DNA of 64,000 bases from a virus. Position numbers and translations under genes: made by a program. The notes under the pieces were generated by a model, which worked only from the letters and a program-made list of their open reading frames with translations, was not told the origin of the DNA and ran no database searches. Positions 43,321 through 50,368 of the stretch are shown piece by piece (positions within the stretch are counted from its first letter, which is position 1; the number at the start of each line of letters is the position of its first letter). Location: positions 1-64,000 of IMG/VR virus record IMGVR_UViG_3300028844_004205. One strand, given 5' to 3'.

Positions 43321-43611
43321 GTGACTAATCAACACTATAAGGACAAAGACCGGAAAGAGCTAGAAGCACCTGAACTTGTAGATGAATTTGGCAATTCTAA
43401 AATGCACCTTGTTCATAAGGACTACTCAGATCCACTTTCTATAATTCTCATAGCCGAAGAGGAGGCACTCGAAAGAGACACAACAATCGAGATAGAGTTA
43501 TCTCACAAATTTGAAATACATACCACTTTAACTAGGAGTACTAAATATCATGAATACAATTCTAAAGTTATTAACCTTATCAAGCGTAGCAAATTCATTT
43601 GTAGTAGCTGA
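43321..43611 (+). CDS. Possible small acidic protein overlapping the next gene
   Basis: The frame encodes 96 residues from GTG at 43321. The stretch LVHKDYSDPLSIILIAEEEALERDTTIEIEL reads like real protein, and the codon use matches the neighbours, but the start has no clear ribosome binding site. The last 60 bp overlap 43550-44245. The true gene may begin at another GTG or TTG. Function unknown. Confidence 0.4.
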   Translation: MTNQHYKDKDRKELEAPELVDEFGNSKMHLVHKDYSDPLSIILIAEEEALERDTTIEIELSHKFEIHTTLTRSTKYHEYNSKVINLIKRSKFICSS

Positions 43612-44245
43612 AGGCGGCGGTAGCGCAAAAGCTATGGACGCTGAAACAGCTGTTATGAACGACGCTGATGCACTAAGTGCCGCAGAACCTGAAATAGAAA
43701 TGGTTGATATTGCGCTTCCCGCAGACTTCGTTGCACATATGAAGGAAGAGTATAGCGCGGAACTACACACACGTGTAATACGTGACCTATTCTGGGGAGC
43801 GATACATTACGACACCTCTTACTCAGATAACTTCGTACCTACATTCGAAGATGTATTTGATCTAATGCCTGCTATATTCGTAGATATAGAAGGCGCCGTG
43901 TTTGATAGAGGTGCTGAACGCATCCAAACACCGATAGCTGGTGATTCTAACATACCTGCTAACGCAGACCGCAAGGGCTTACCTACTAACAAGTATAAAA
44001 ACCTTTGTGATTCTGCTGAATCATTCTTACGTAACAATGCAAGTTATGCTTGGATGGTACGTGCAGGATGGCAATCACCACACAGTCGTGAAGATGTATA
44101 CTTAGAACTAGCGACTGAACAACGTGAACGTAATGAGCAATTCGCATCTCAACGCCGCAAGCGCCAAGAAGCTGAAGAAAACGCGCGTAAAGAGAAACTT
44201 CTTTCGCGTAAAACAGCAGCTGCTAGCATTTCGGTCTCCGTTTAA
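43550..44245 (+). CDS. Early protein of unknown function, terminates the first early operon
   Basis: The gene encodes 231 residues. A hydrophobic start (MNTILKLLTLSSVANSFVVAEGGGSAKA) is followed by an acidic linker, a globular middle (about 50-180, HMKEEYSAELHTRVIRDLFWGAIHYD, VRAGWQSPHSREDVY) and a basic helical tail (QRRKRQEAEENARKEKLLSRK). A moderate GGAG site precedes the ATG and a strong terminator follows at 44256. I do not recognise the family. Its position suggests high expression. Confidence 0.65.
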   Translation: MNTILKLLTLSSVANSFVVAEGGGSAKAMDAETAVMNDADALSAAEPEIEMVDIALPADFVAHMKEEYSAELHTRVIRDLFWGAIHYDTSYSDNFVPTFEDVFDLMPAIFVDIEGAVFDRGAERIQTPIAGDSNIPANADRKGLPTNKYKNLCDSAESFLRNNASYAWMVRAGWQSPHSREDVYLELATEQRERNEQFASQRRKRQEAEENARKEKLLSRKTAAASISVSV

Positions 44246-44255
44246 CTCCCACCTT

Positions 44256-44296
44256 AGCTGACTTCTCAGATCCTTGAGGAGTCAGCTCTTTTTTTA
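44256..44296 (+). terminator. Intrinsic terminator after first early operon
   Basis: AGCTGACT and AGTCAGCT arms (44256-44263 with 44280-44287), with extra pairs TCTC/GAGG inside, are followed by CTTTTTTTT. This ends transcription 10 bp after the stop at 44245. Confidence 0.88.
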
Positions 44297-44382
44297 AATC
44301 CCTTCAAAAACTTCCCTGAAACCAGGCCTGCGGCGCTAACCCCGGGGGCTTCGTGGGAGTCGTGGGAGTAAAGGAGAACACC

Positions 44383-44445
44383 ATGATATTAGCATTAGCC
44401 ATAATAATAACTGTTGTCTGGTTTTTAGTAGTAAAAATAGAGTAA
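44383..44445 (+). CDS. 20-residue single-span membrane micropeptide
   Basis: The frame encodes 20 residues, MILALAIIITVVWFLVVKIE, essentially one transmembrane helix with a short charged end. AAAGGAGAACACC is a near-perfect ribosome binding site at correct spacing. It lies alone between a terminator and a non-coding region. It could insert into the membrane or into a host complex, as KdpF-like micropeptides do. That it is translated is inferred from the ribosome binding site. Confidence 0.5.
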   Translation: MILALAIIITVVWFLVVKIE

Positions 44446-44994
44446 ATGGTCATTATTACGACTTTGAAATGGCAATTACGACTTTGTAATTGTTATTTAG
44501 TATACACATCAATAGCTTACATCAATTATTACGTTATTACCAAATATTTCAATATTAAAAAACTTTCCCCCCCACAATTTATAGATAAACCCTTATTCTC
44601 TTATATATACTTTTTTAAAAAAGCGTAATAAACCGTAATAGTTGGATAAGTTGTTGTCTTTGTTGAAATATTATCGTAATAAAACCGTAACAAGGTCGTA
44701 ATAATATTACGATTATCAGCTGTAAGTCATTGATATTTTTTTACCCTATTTTCTTTAAAGATTATAGATAATTTTTAAAAGGTCAGTGAACACTAACTTT
44801 GTTGCACTGCACCATGCCCCCGGACCCCGGAAAACGCCTCTAAGTCATTGATTCTGTCTCTGATGAGAACAAATATCCTCGGACCTTGGGCCTCGGACCC
44901 CGATTCTCAAAAATGTAAACATTTTCTATAATTCGCGAGCGCAAGCGCTTGTTTTTCTTACACATCTATAATTTACCTAATTTATAGGAGCATA
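44446..44994. other. Non-coding region, candidate origin or control region
   Basis: About 550 bp without a convincing gene. It holds the CGTAAT array (44455-44711), a 12-bp direct repeat taagtcattgat at 44723 and 44841, two copies of CCTCGGACC, GC-rich islands, TATAAT-like boxes near 44926 and 44967, and a small hairpin agcgCAAGcgct near 44938 followed by T bases. Genes on both sides are co-directional, so this is a new transcription unit and possibly an origin. Confidence 0.55.
44455..44711. repeat. CGTAAT/ATTACG repeat array
   Basis: Nine copies: ATTACG at 44455, 44475, 44528 and 44706; CGTAA(T) at 44624, 44634, 44675, 44686 and 44697. Spacings of 20, 10, 11 and 11 bp put several copies on the same helix face. 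The last two form the palindrome CGTAATAATATTACG (44697-44711). This resembles iterons or clustered operator sites. Confidence 0.7.
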
Positions 44995-45228
44995 ATGGAC
45001 AGATACAATCCAGATTATTATTGCCAAGAGCATAAGAGAGACTTTAAGCCTGATGAGTGTATTTCATGCGAAATATCCAAAGACTTGATAGATAAAGATG
45101 ATGAAATCAAACGACTGCGAGAGGCGTTGGAGGATATTAAAAAGCATCAAGAAATAGCGTCAGGCACATTGTCCAGTCTGTCGGCAACATACCTTATCGC
45201 CAGTAAAGCATTGGAGGTGAAGTCATGA
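44995..45228 (+). CDS. Small protein with Cys/His motif, paralogue of the 45524 gene
   Basis: The gene encodes 77 residues. The N-terminus CQEHKRDFKPDECISCE has Cys/His spaced as a small zinc knuckle. The C-terminal 40 residues (DEIKRLREALEDIKKHQEIASG to the SKALEV end) form a helix identical to that of the 45524-45715 product. TTATAGGAGCATA precedes the ATG. Function unknown. Confidence 0.6.
   Translation: MDRYNPDYYCQEHKRDFKPDECISCEISKDLIDKDDEIKRLREALEDIKKHQEIASGTLSSLSATYLIASKALEVKS
45100..45221 (+). repeat. 122-bp direct repeat, copy 1
   Basis: The sequence from gatgaaatcaaacgactgcg to ttggaggtgaa is repeated at 45587-45708 with only two base differences that I can see (gaggcgttgg against gaagctttgg). 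It encodes the shared helix and includes the ribosome binding site of the next gene. Confidence 0.9.
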
Positions 45229-45524
45229 AAGGTAAAGAACTCGCCATAAAAGTTGCTGAGAAGTTGGGCGATGGGTACAAATATCTTGACGATGATGACA
45301 TAGGATATATGTACCACAAAGACAGGGATGATGATTTAGATATTGATAAATACCTACACGCCAAAGCCGCAGAGATTTTGTTTAGCGAAGGTACGGCGGA
45401 GAAGATAAGATGGCAGGTTGAATATAATTATTATCATCATGATGGTGATCCATTTATCTATTGGTTCGATACATTAACACCACAAAAGATAATAACTACT
45501 TACTTAGAAATGGAGGGTGAGTGA
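45225..45524 (+). CDS. Small hypothetical protein, acidic
   Basis: The gene encodes 99 residues, Asp- and Tyr-rich (DGYKYLDDDDIGYMYHKDRDDDLDIDKYL). GGAGGTGAAGTC precedes the ATG. It lies between the two copies of the 122-bp repeat, so it may be the cargo of a duplication. It also shows the base composition of the surrounding early genes. Family unknown. The high negative charge would suit a DNA mimic, which is speculative. Confidence 0.55.
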   Translation: MKGKELAIKVAEKLGDGYKYLDDDDIGYMYHKDRDDDLDIDKYLHAKAAEILFSEGTAEKIRWQVEYNYYHHDGDPFIYWFDTLTPQKIITTYLEMEGE

Positions 45525-45715
45525 TGAGTGATGAATGTAATTGTGATTGCTGCAAGATATACAGGAAAGAACTAACCGCAGCCAATGATGAAATCAAACG
45601 ACTGCGAGAAGCTTTGGAGGATATTAAAAAGCATCAAGAAATAGCGTCAGGCACATTGTCCAGTCTGTCGGCAACATACCTTATCGCCAGTAAAGCATTG
45701 GAGGTGAAAAAATGA
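45524..45715 (+). CDS. Small protein with Cys cluster, paralogue of the 44995 gene
   Basis: The gene encodes 63 residues from ATG at 45524, with GGAGGGTGAGTG upstream and a TGATG overlap with the previous stop. The N-terminus has CNCDCC, a different Cys cluster from its paralogue, joined to an identical 40-residue helix. The pair looks like a common helix with swapped metal-binding heads. Confidence 0.6.
   Translation: MSDECNCDCCKIYRKELTAANDEIKRLREALEDIKKHQEIASGTLSSLSATYLIASKALEVKK
45587..45708 (+). repeat. 122-bp direct repeat, copy 2
   Basis: This is the second copy of the repeat at 45100-45221. It again ends in the ttggaggtgaa ribosome binding site, here serving the gene at 45712. Confidence 0.9.
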
Positions 45716-45912
45716 GCACTGACAAAGATACAATTATAGAATTGAGAAGAAGAATAGATTACCTTATAAAAGAAATAGATGATCTTAGATTTACTTGTAG
45801 AGAGCAAGCGAATGAATTAACTAGGTTGAAAGTTGGATATAAATCAGTCATCTACATTAAGGCAAAAAGATTTGTGCACTGGATATTGCTTTGGATGAAT
45901 GGTTGGAGGTGA
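45712..45912 (+). CDS. Small helical protein
   Basis: The gene encodes 66 residues with a coiled-coil start (DTIIELRRRIDYLIKEIDDLRFTCREQANELTRLK) and a hydrophobic, Trp-rich end (FVHWILLWMNGWR) that may bind membrane. GGAGGTGAAAA precedes the ATG. The ATGA overlap with the previous gene indicates coupling. Family unknown. Confidence 0.55.
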   Translation: MSTDKDTIIELRRRIDYLIKEIDDLRFTCREQANELTRLKVGYKSVIYIKAKRFVHWILLWMNGWR

Positions 45913-45915
45913 AGG

Positions 45916-46242
45916 ATGATTGAATTACTTACAAATAAGCAAGGAGAAGATACAATGAAAATACGATTAACTCTTGAAGAGATAGATAACATAATAGGTA
46001 AAAAATTACGAAAAGAAGCAAAGCAAGCTATACGAGAATATAAAAGTAAAAATATGTACGGGCTAAATAAAAAACAATTGAAAGAAGCAAAGCAAGCTAT
46101 ACGAGAATATAAAAGTAAAAATATGTACGGGCTAAATAAAAAACAATTGAAAGAGCTCTTATTTCAACTGCTAACTATTATAACGCACCTAATAAATGGC
46201 TGGAATTCAAATGCAAAAAGAAAGAATCATAGAAATTGGTGA
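45916..46242 (+). CDS. Small basic protein with perfect 23-residue tandem duplication
   Basis: The gene encodes 108 residues from ATG at 45916 (GGAGGTGAAGG site) or 95 from ATG at 45955 (AAGGAGAAGATACA site). Residues 33-78 are two identical copies of KEAKQAIREYKSKNMYGLNKKQL. The unit resembles a small basic helix-turn-helix or AP2-adjacent DNA-binding segment, but I cannot name it. The duplication is perfect at DNA level and thus recent. Confidence 0.55.
   Translation: MIELLTNKQGEDTMKIRLTLEEIDNIIGKKLRKEAKQAIREYKSKNMYGLNKKQLKEAKQAIREYKSKNMYGLNKKQLKELLFQLLTIITHLINGWNSNAKRKNHRNW
46012..46149 (+). repeat. Perfect 69-bp tandem duplication
   Basis: Two adjacent units, 46012-46080 and 46081-46149, appear identical and keep the frame of the gene at 45916. 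No spacer bases separate them. Confidence 0.9.
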
Positions 46243-46480
46243 CAGAATAATACCACCTTGTTCTTATTTCGGGCCTTCAACTGCGCCCGAAGCAGAAAAG
46301 ACTTGCTGGTTTGTAAAAAATACACCTTACAAAGTAACTCAATCAACCAATATTAGACGTCAAAGCACTACCATAATATGTGAGGACGGCATAAAAAGAG
46401 TATTCCTACCTGTAAAAGGTGGAATGACTACAAATAACAGACCTTGGACAATAATCCCTAAGCACCATTTTGGAGAATAG
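46196..46480 (+). CDS. Small hypothetical protein
   Basis: The gene encodes 94 residues; the start may instead be ATG at 46211, which has GGAATTCAA before it. The body has KTCWFVKNTPYKVT and a C-terminus NRPWTIIPKHHFGE. That end recurs in the 30-residue frame at 47178-47270 (NSWIIIPKKHFLD), suggesting a family of small early proteins or a decayed copy. Function unknown. Confidence 0.55.
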   Translation: MAGIQMQKERIIEIGDRIIPPCSYFGPSTAPEAEKTCWFVKNTPYKVTQSTNIRRQSTTIICEDGIKRVFLPVKGGMTTNNRPWTIIPKHHFGE

Positions 46481-46482
46481 CA

Positions 46483-46707
46483 ATGAGCGATAAAATAGAC
46501 GCCGACAAAATAGACGCCGACAAAAGAAGAACAATTGTAATGTGCGCGGTAACAGGAAAAAATATATCCGCGGCTTTTACTTGGGAGAAAACCAAAGAAG
46601 GTCATATTTACTGGTCTGAAAGAGCAAATAACCCTTCTCTACTAACCTTTGAAGACAGAGCTAGAATACTAAGCTTTAAGGATGGACAAACAGATGAGAG
46701 AGTATGA
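46483..46707 (+). CDS. Small hypothetical protein, paralogue of the 46682 gene
   Basis: The gene encodes 74 residues. It starts with a duplicated IDADK-IDADK segment (a 15-bp tandem repeat). The core AAFTWEKTKEGHIYWSERAN, then an ARILSF end, matches SFKWGATSEGNDYW...AKILSF in the next gene. TTTTGGAGAATAGCA precedes the ATG. Function unknown. Confidence 0.55.
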   Translation: MSDKIDADKIDADKRRTIVMCAVTGKNISAAFTWEKTKEGHIYWSERANNPSLLTFEDRARILSFKDGQTDERV

Positions 46708-46927
46708 AAGAACCTATATAAGTAAAGATTTTACAAAAGCAGAAATGAGACAGGAATTAGTAAACGCAGCTCTCGGCGATAAAACTGCTTTGCAAAGATC
46801 CTTTAAATGGGGTGCTACTTCTGAAGGAAATGACTATTGGATGACAATATACGAAGGAATTATACCATTATCGCCTGAAAAAACCGCTAAAATACTGAGT
46901 TTCTTAGCTTTTGAGCAGGGTGAGTAA
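46682..46927 (+). CDS. Small hypothetical protein, paralogue of the 46483 gene
   Basis: The gene encodes 81 residues; the start could be ATG at 46694. The motif SFKWGATSEGNDYWMTIYEG and the TAKILSF end align with the previous gene, which it overlaps by 26 bp. The paralogous pair probably arose by local duplication. Function unknown. Confidence 0.55.
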   Translation: MDKQMREYERTYISKDFTKAEMRQELVNAALGDKTALQRSFKWGATSEGNDYWMTIYEGIIPLSPEKTAKILSFLAFEQGE

Positions 46928-47181
46928 TGGACTGGCAGATAGGAGATATGGCCATCTGGATATCCAGAGGCTGGTTAGTACAAATAGACTCCACTGTACA
47001 AAAACTATCATGCCAAGAGCATCACTACTACCCATGCCCTTTCCATAAAGTTAAAACCTTTATGGGTAATGAAGGATTAGGTGTTTACGCACATGTAAAC
47101 GACCTTAAACCAATTGAAGGAGATGACATAGAAGTGAAAGAAGAATTTAAACTAGGACAACCCTTGGAGAAATTGTTATGA
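46927..47181 (+). CDS. Small hypothetical protein with Cys/His motif
   Basis: The gene encodes 84 residues. The pattern MAIWISRGWLVQID and CQEHHYYPCPFH could bind zinc (C-x2-H-x4-C-x2-H), followed by an SH3-like VYAHVNDLKPIE segment. It overlaps the previous stop by one base. Function unknown. Confidence 0.55.
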   Translation: MDWQIGDMAIWISRGWLVQIDSTVQKLSCQEHHYYPCPFHKVKTFMGNEGLGVYAHVNDLKPIEGDDIEVKEEFKLGQPLEKLL

Positions 47182-47270
47182 AAAGGCGTCGTTTTAGTGA
47201 AGGCTGGTGCTCAGTAGCACAAGGCTTAAACAGCTGGATAATTATCCCAAAAAAACATTTTTTAGATTAG
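47178..47270 (+). CDS. 30-residue frame, truncated relative of the 46196 product
   Basis: The frame MKRRRFSEGWCSVAQGLNS followed by WIIIPKKHFLD overlaps the previous stop (ATGA) and has GGAGA upstream. Its end matches the C-terminus of the 46196-46480 product (WTIIPKHHFGE). It may be a short functional gene or a remnant of a duplicated one. Confidence 0.4.
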   Translation: MKRRRFSEGWCSVAQGLNSWIIIPKKHFLD

Positions 47271-47273
47271 AAT

Positions 47274-47297
47274 AGAACTTTTAACTAAATAAGTTCT
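47274..47297 (+). promoter_or_regulatory. Hairpin in the leader of the primase-helicase gene
   Basis: AGAACTT and AAGTTCT (47274-47280 with 47291-47297) pair around a 10-base loop. There is no T run. A single CGTAATA copy, the motif of the 44.5-kb array, lies at 47314 between this hairpin and the gene. Confidence 0.4.
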
Positions 47298-47335
47298 CAA
47301 CTTATATCCCCTACGTAATAAAAAGAGAAACTAAA

Positions 47336-49669
47336 TTGGAACTATCCTTCCTGAAAGCAGAAGTACCTCTCACCAAAACATACCGCCTTGTAAAAAATGA
47401 ATTAATCAAAGAACCATACCCTCATGTAAAAAACTTCTCTTCCATGTCCGTAGAAGTAGAGTCCCTTGAGGAAATGTATGACTTAGTTAAGTCGCACGCA
47501 GAACAAAATAATTGTCTCCTAAAAGGAGTCATACGTGGGGAAAGACTGGACAACGAACCACGGGCCGGGAAAACCGATTCAATTGCACCCACACAATGGA
47601 TATGCCTTGACATAGACGGCCTTCCCGGTATAACTAACCCAGATAGCTTACTCGCAGAGATACCTTGCTTAAAAGACGTCTCATACATATCACAAGCCTC
47701 ATCATCAATGGGCGTGGAGCCCGAAAAAGGACTCTCTTATCATTTGTTCTTAATGCTTGACAGAGGACATTCACCACAGGAGTTAAAAGAATGGTTAATG
47801 CATCTAAATATGACGGTACCGCTGTTATACTCCAATATCCACTTAAACGCCGCAAAGACTACATTGAAGTGGCCACTGGACATATCTACGTGCCAAAACG
47901 ACAAATTGCTTTACATAGCTCCCCCCATATTAGTGGGCAAAGTAAAAGACCACTATGACGGAGACAGAATTACACTTATCCAAAAGAATAAAAGCACAGC
48001 GGTCATACCTTCGTTTTCTTTTGACACAACTGGATCACTCAAGCTCTTTAACAGATTCCGTGCAGAAGCAGATCTGCCTCAACGTCGTAAAAGCTCAACG
48101 CGGCTTGTGTCGGGATTTGAAATACTCAATAATGCTGGAACAGCACAAGTTACAGATATTAGAGAAGACAGAGGCTTTGTTTACCTAAACCTAAACGGAG
48201 GAGATTCATTTGGATACTATCACCCAGCAGACAATAAAGAAGTACTATTTAATTTCAAAGGTGAGCCTAATTATTCTATTAAAGAGTTACTACCAGAATA
48301 TTATAAGGGCGAAGAAGAGGCTAAAGAGGCCAAGGGTATTCACTACCTCTCCCTAATTGATAAGAAAACCGACGCATATTATAAAGGAGCATACAACTAT
48401 GATACCGAATCACTTGAGCTTAACCAGACATCTTCACTCAGAAAACTTATCGACTATCTTAAACAACACGGACAACCTTCCCCCGATTTTATCCCCGAGT
48501 GGAATATCGGATACGATTTCGAATCAGATAAAGTCTTCGACCCAGAAAACAAATGGATCAATCGTTACCAAAAGTCGATCTATCTACGTAGGCCTAAAGA
48601 GGGATCATGGGAAATAATTAAACAGGTTATTGACCATGTCCTTGGATACAATCCGGAAGTAATAGAGTACTTCTTAAACTGGCTAGCAGTCATAATACAA
48701 CAACGCAAAATGACTGGTACTGCATGGATATTACACGGAACGCAGGGCACGGGCAAAGGAGTTTTATTCAATCAAATACTCTCACCTATCATAGGACATG
48801 ACTACGTTAACCGTTGCCATCTCACTAGTTTCGAGGGAGAATTTAATTCATTCATAGAATCTAGCTTACTAGTATTAGTAGACGAGGTGCAAATCAGTGA
48901 ACTTCACAAACGCTCAATGGCAATGTCACGGATTAAACAATATATCGTCGAGCCTGAGATCCCTATTAGAAGAATGTATTGCAACCCGTACATCATACGA
49001 AACACCTGTAACTACATATTTGCTTCAAACAAACACGACCCAGTGGAAATTGACCCTGAGGATCGAAGGTTCAATGTTGCTCTACGCCAGAATATCCCTT
49101 TACTCAAAGCCGTCCCGGTATCAAGCATTAAAGCTATTCCTAGCGAGCTTGCCGCTTTCGCGTTTTATCTTCTCAATAGACCAGCTAACAGACATCTCGC
49201 TGCTACCCCCATGGACACGTATGAAAGGACCCGTTTACAAGAACTTACGCGCGATGTCAATGAGTCAATACTTGACCATCTTATCTCCGGAAACTTGCAA
49301 TTCTTCGTCGACAACAAACCCGATTCAGAATCCGACATGAAAATGGAATTAGAATTAGCATCAGGTATGCGTAAAACACTATCCTATGATGCTATTATAG
49401 ATGAAGCGTTCGCCACTAAAGGAGAACCTTCAAACATACCTCGTAATCATCTAGAAGTTATATACTACTATATTTCTGGTATTAGTTTTAAAACTAGACA
49501 CAAGTTTACTAAATTCTTAAATTATAAAGGACTAGATATTAAATCTATATCCTATGGCGGTAACACCGTCAAAGGGATTCATAACGTGGAGTGGAAGATA
49601 ACTCCAGAACTAGAAGAACGCTGGGAAGAACATAAAAAGGTGAAAAACAATGTCGATACAGTGCCCTGA
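47336..49669 (+). CDS. Primase-polymerase/helicase fusion (AEP + SF3-type ATPase)
   Basis: The gene encodes 777 residues. The N-terminal archaeo-eukaryotic primase domain shows the three catalytic motifs: LDID (Asp92, Asp94), S-Y-H (134-136) and a third Asp in PLDIS (182). The C-terminal ATPase has a Walker A GTQGTGKG (468-475) and an acidic motif VDEVQ (Asp516-Glu517), then an SF3/D5-type sensor region SNKHDPVEI...DRRF. It would prime and unwind phage DNA. The start is probably TTG at 47336 behind AAAGAGA; the first ATG would remove 36 residues of normal-looking sequence. Confidence 0.85.
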   Translation: MELSFLKAEVPLTKTYRLVKNELIKEPYPHVKNFSSMSVEVESLEEMYDLVKSHAEQNNCLLKGVIRGERLDNEPRAGKTDSIAPTQWICLDIDGLPGITNPDSLLAEIPCLKDVSYISQASSSMGVEPEKGLSYHLFLMLDRGHSPQELKEWLMHLNMTVPLLYSNIHLNAAKTTLKWPLDISTCQNDKLLYIAPPILVGKVKDHYDGDRITLIQKNKSTAVIPSFSFDTTGSLKLFNRFRAEADLPQRRKSSTRLVSGFEILNNAGTAQVTDIREDRGFVYLNLNGGDSFGYYHPADNKEVLFNFKGEPNYSIKELLPEYYKGEEEAKEAKGIHYLSLIDKKTDAYYKGAYNYDTESLELNQTSSLRKLIDYLKQHGQPSPDFIPEWNIGYDFESDKVFDPENKWINRYQKSIYLRRPKEGSWEIIKQVIDHVLGYNPEVIEYFLNWLAVIIQQRKMTGTAWILHGTQGTGKGVLFNQILSPIIGHDYVNRCHLTSFEGEFNSFIESSLLVLVDEVQISELHKRSMAMSRIKQYIVEPEIPIRRMYCNPYIIRNTCNYIFASNKHDPVEIDPEDRRFNVALRQNIPLLKAVPVSSIKAIPSELAAFAFYLLNRPANRHLAATPMDTYERTRLQELTRDVNESILDHLISGNLQFFVDNKPDSESDMKMELELASGMRKTLSYDAIIDEAFATKGEPSNIPRNHLEVIYYYISGISFKTRHKFTKFLNYKGLDIKSISYGGNTVKGIHNVEWKITPELEERWEEHKKVKNNVDTVP

Positions 49670-49922
49670 TATTAGCGCAAGAAAATATAAAATACATGTA
49701 CCAAACAAATCGCTACAAACTGCTGTACAGCAAAAACTATTTTCACTAGAATATACTTGGTGGTCTGGAATATCCCCAAAACCAACAGAACCAGCAGAGT
49801 TTTTATTTATATACACTGAAGATAAAGTCATAACTTGGGGAAGCGCAAAAGTTTATTTTATGCAAGTAGACGTACGAGAAATTTCTTTAGAAAAGCTGTT
49901 CGCAGCGAAATACTTAAATTAG
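49650..49922 (+). CDS. Small hypothetical protein
   Basis: The gene encodes 90 residues (MSIQCPDISARKYKIHVPNK ... LFAAKYLN), alpha/beta and Trp-rich (YTWWSGISPKP). AAAAGGTGAAAAACA precedes the ATG, which overlaps the primase gene by 20 bp. It is similar in size and style to the 83-residue gene at 50070. Function unknown. Confidence 0.55.
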   Translation: MSIQCPDISARKYKIHVPNKSLQTAVQQKLFSLEYTWWSGISPKPTEPAEFLFIYTEDKVITWGSAKVYFMQVDVREISLEKLFAAKYLN

Positions 49923-49930
49923 ACTGAACC

Positions 49931-50049
49931 CTCCGCTCCTCATACTTCGATAATAATGTGAATTTTGGGCGCTATCAAACGTCCTTTTCTTTTTAAGCTA
50001 TCTCACAATAGTATTGATGTTTATTTTCAAAATTAACTGAGGAGCGGAG
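49931..50049 (+). other. Long-range 12-bp inverted repeat between small genes
   Basis: ctccgctcctca (49931-49942) and tgaggagcggag (50038-50049) are perfectly complementary and enclose 95 bases without a gene. As RNA they would close a large stem-loop just before the ribosome binding site of 50070. It may be a structured leader or an RNA element. No known riboswitch is recognised. Confidence 0.55.
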
Positions 50050-50069
50050 ATTTTAACAGGGAGAAAAAA

Positions 50070-50321
50070 GTGAAAGATTACATAATACGCACAACTCAAC
50101 TCGATGATGCAACTCATGAGGCGATATTAGATAAACTTCAACAAGTAGGGTTTCATCATTATAATTGGGAAGCATTAAAACAAAATAAACAAGGGCATAT
50201 TAGGATAATAATAGGTGATTCACCTAGACAATCTTTTCTTCAAAAATACCATAGAAAATCTTCATGGTTGAGAAGCACACCTATAACAGTAGGTGAAATA
50301 TTTCACTTGACATCTATATAA
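50070..50321 (+). CDS. Small hypothetical protein, GTG start
   Basis: The gene encodes 83 residues from GTG at 50070, preceded by ACAGGGAGAAAAAA. Pattern KDYIIRTTQLDDATHEAILDKLQQVGFHHYNWEA suggests a small alpha/beta fold. It sits after the inverted repeat at 49931-50049, which may regulate it. Function unknown. Confidence 0.55.
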   Translation: MKDYIIRTTQLDDATHEAILDKLQQVGFHHYNWEALKQNKQGHIRIIIGDSPRQSFLQKYHRKSSWLRSTPITVGEIFHLTSI

Positions 50322-50368
50322 AATACTATATATTCATGGAAAAATATAAATAAATAAAGGATTATTTA

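Noticed and set aside
44926-44973. Two TATAAT boxes before the 44995 gene
   Set aside because: Neither has a recognisable -35 hexamer at suitable spacing, so no promoter is called.
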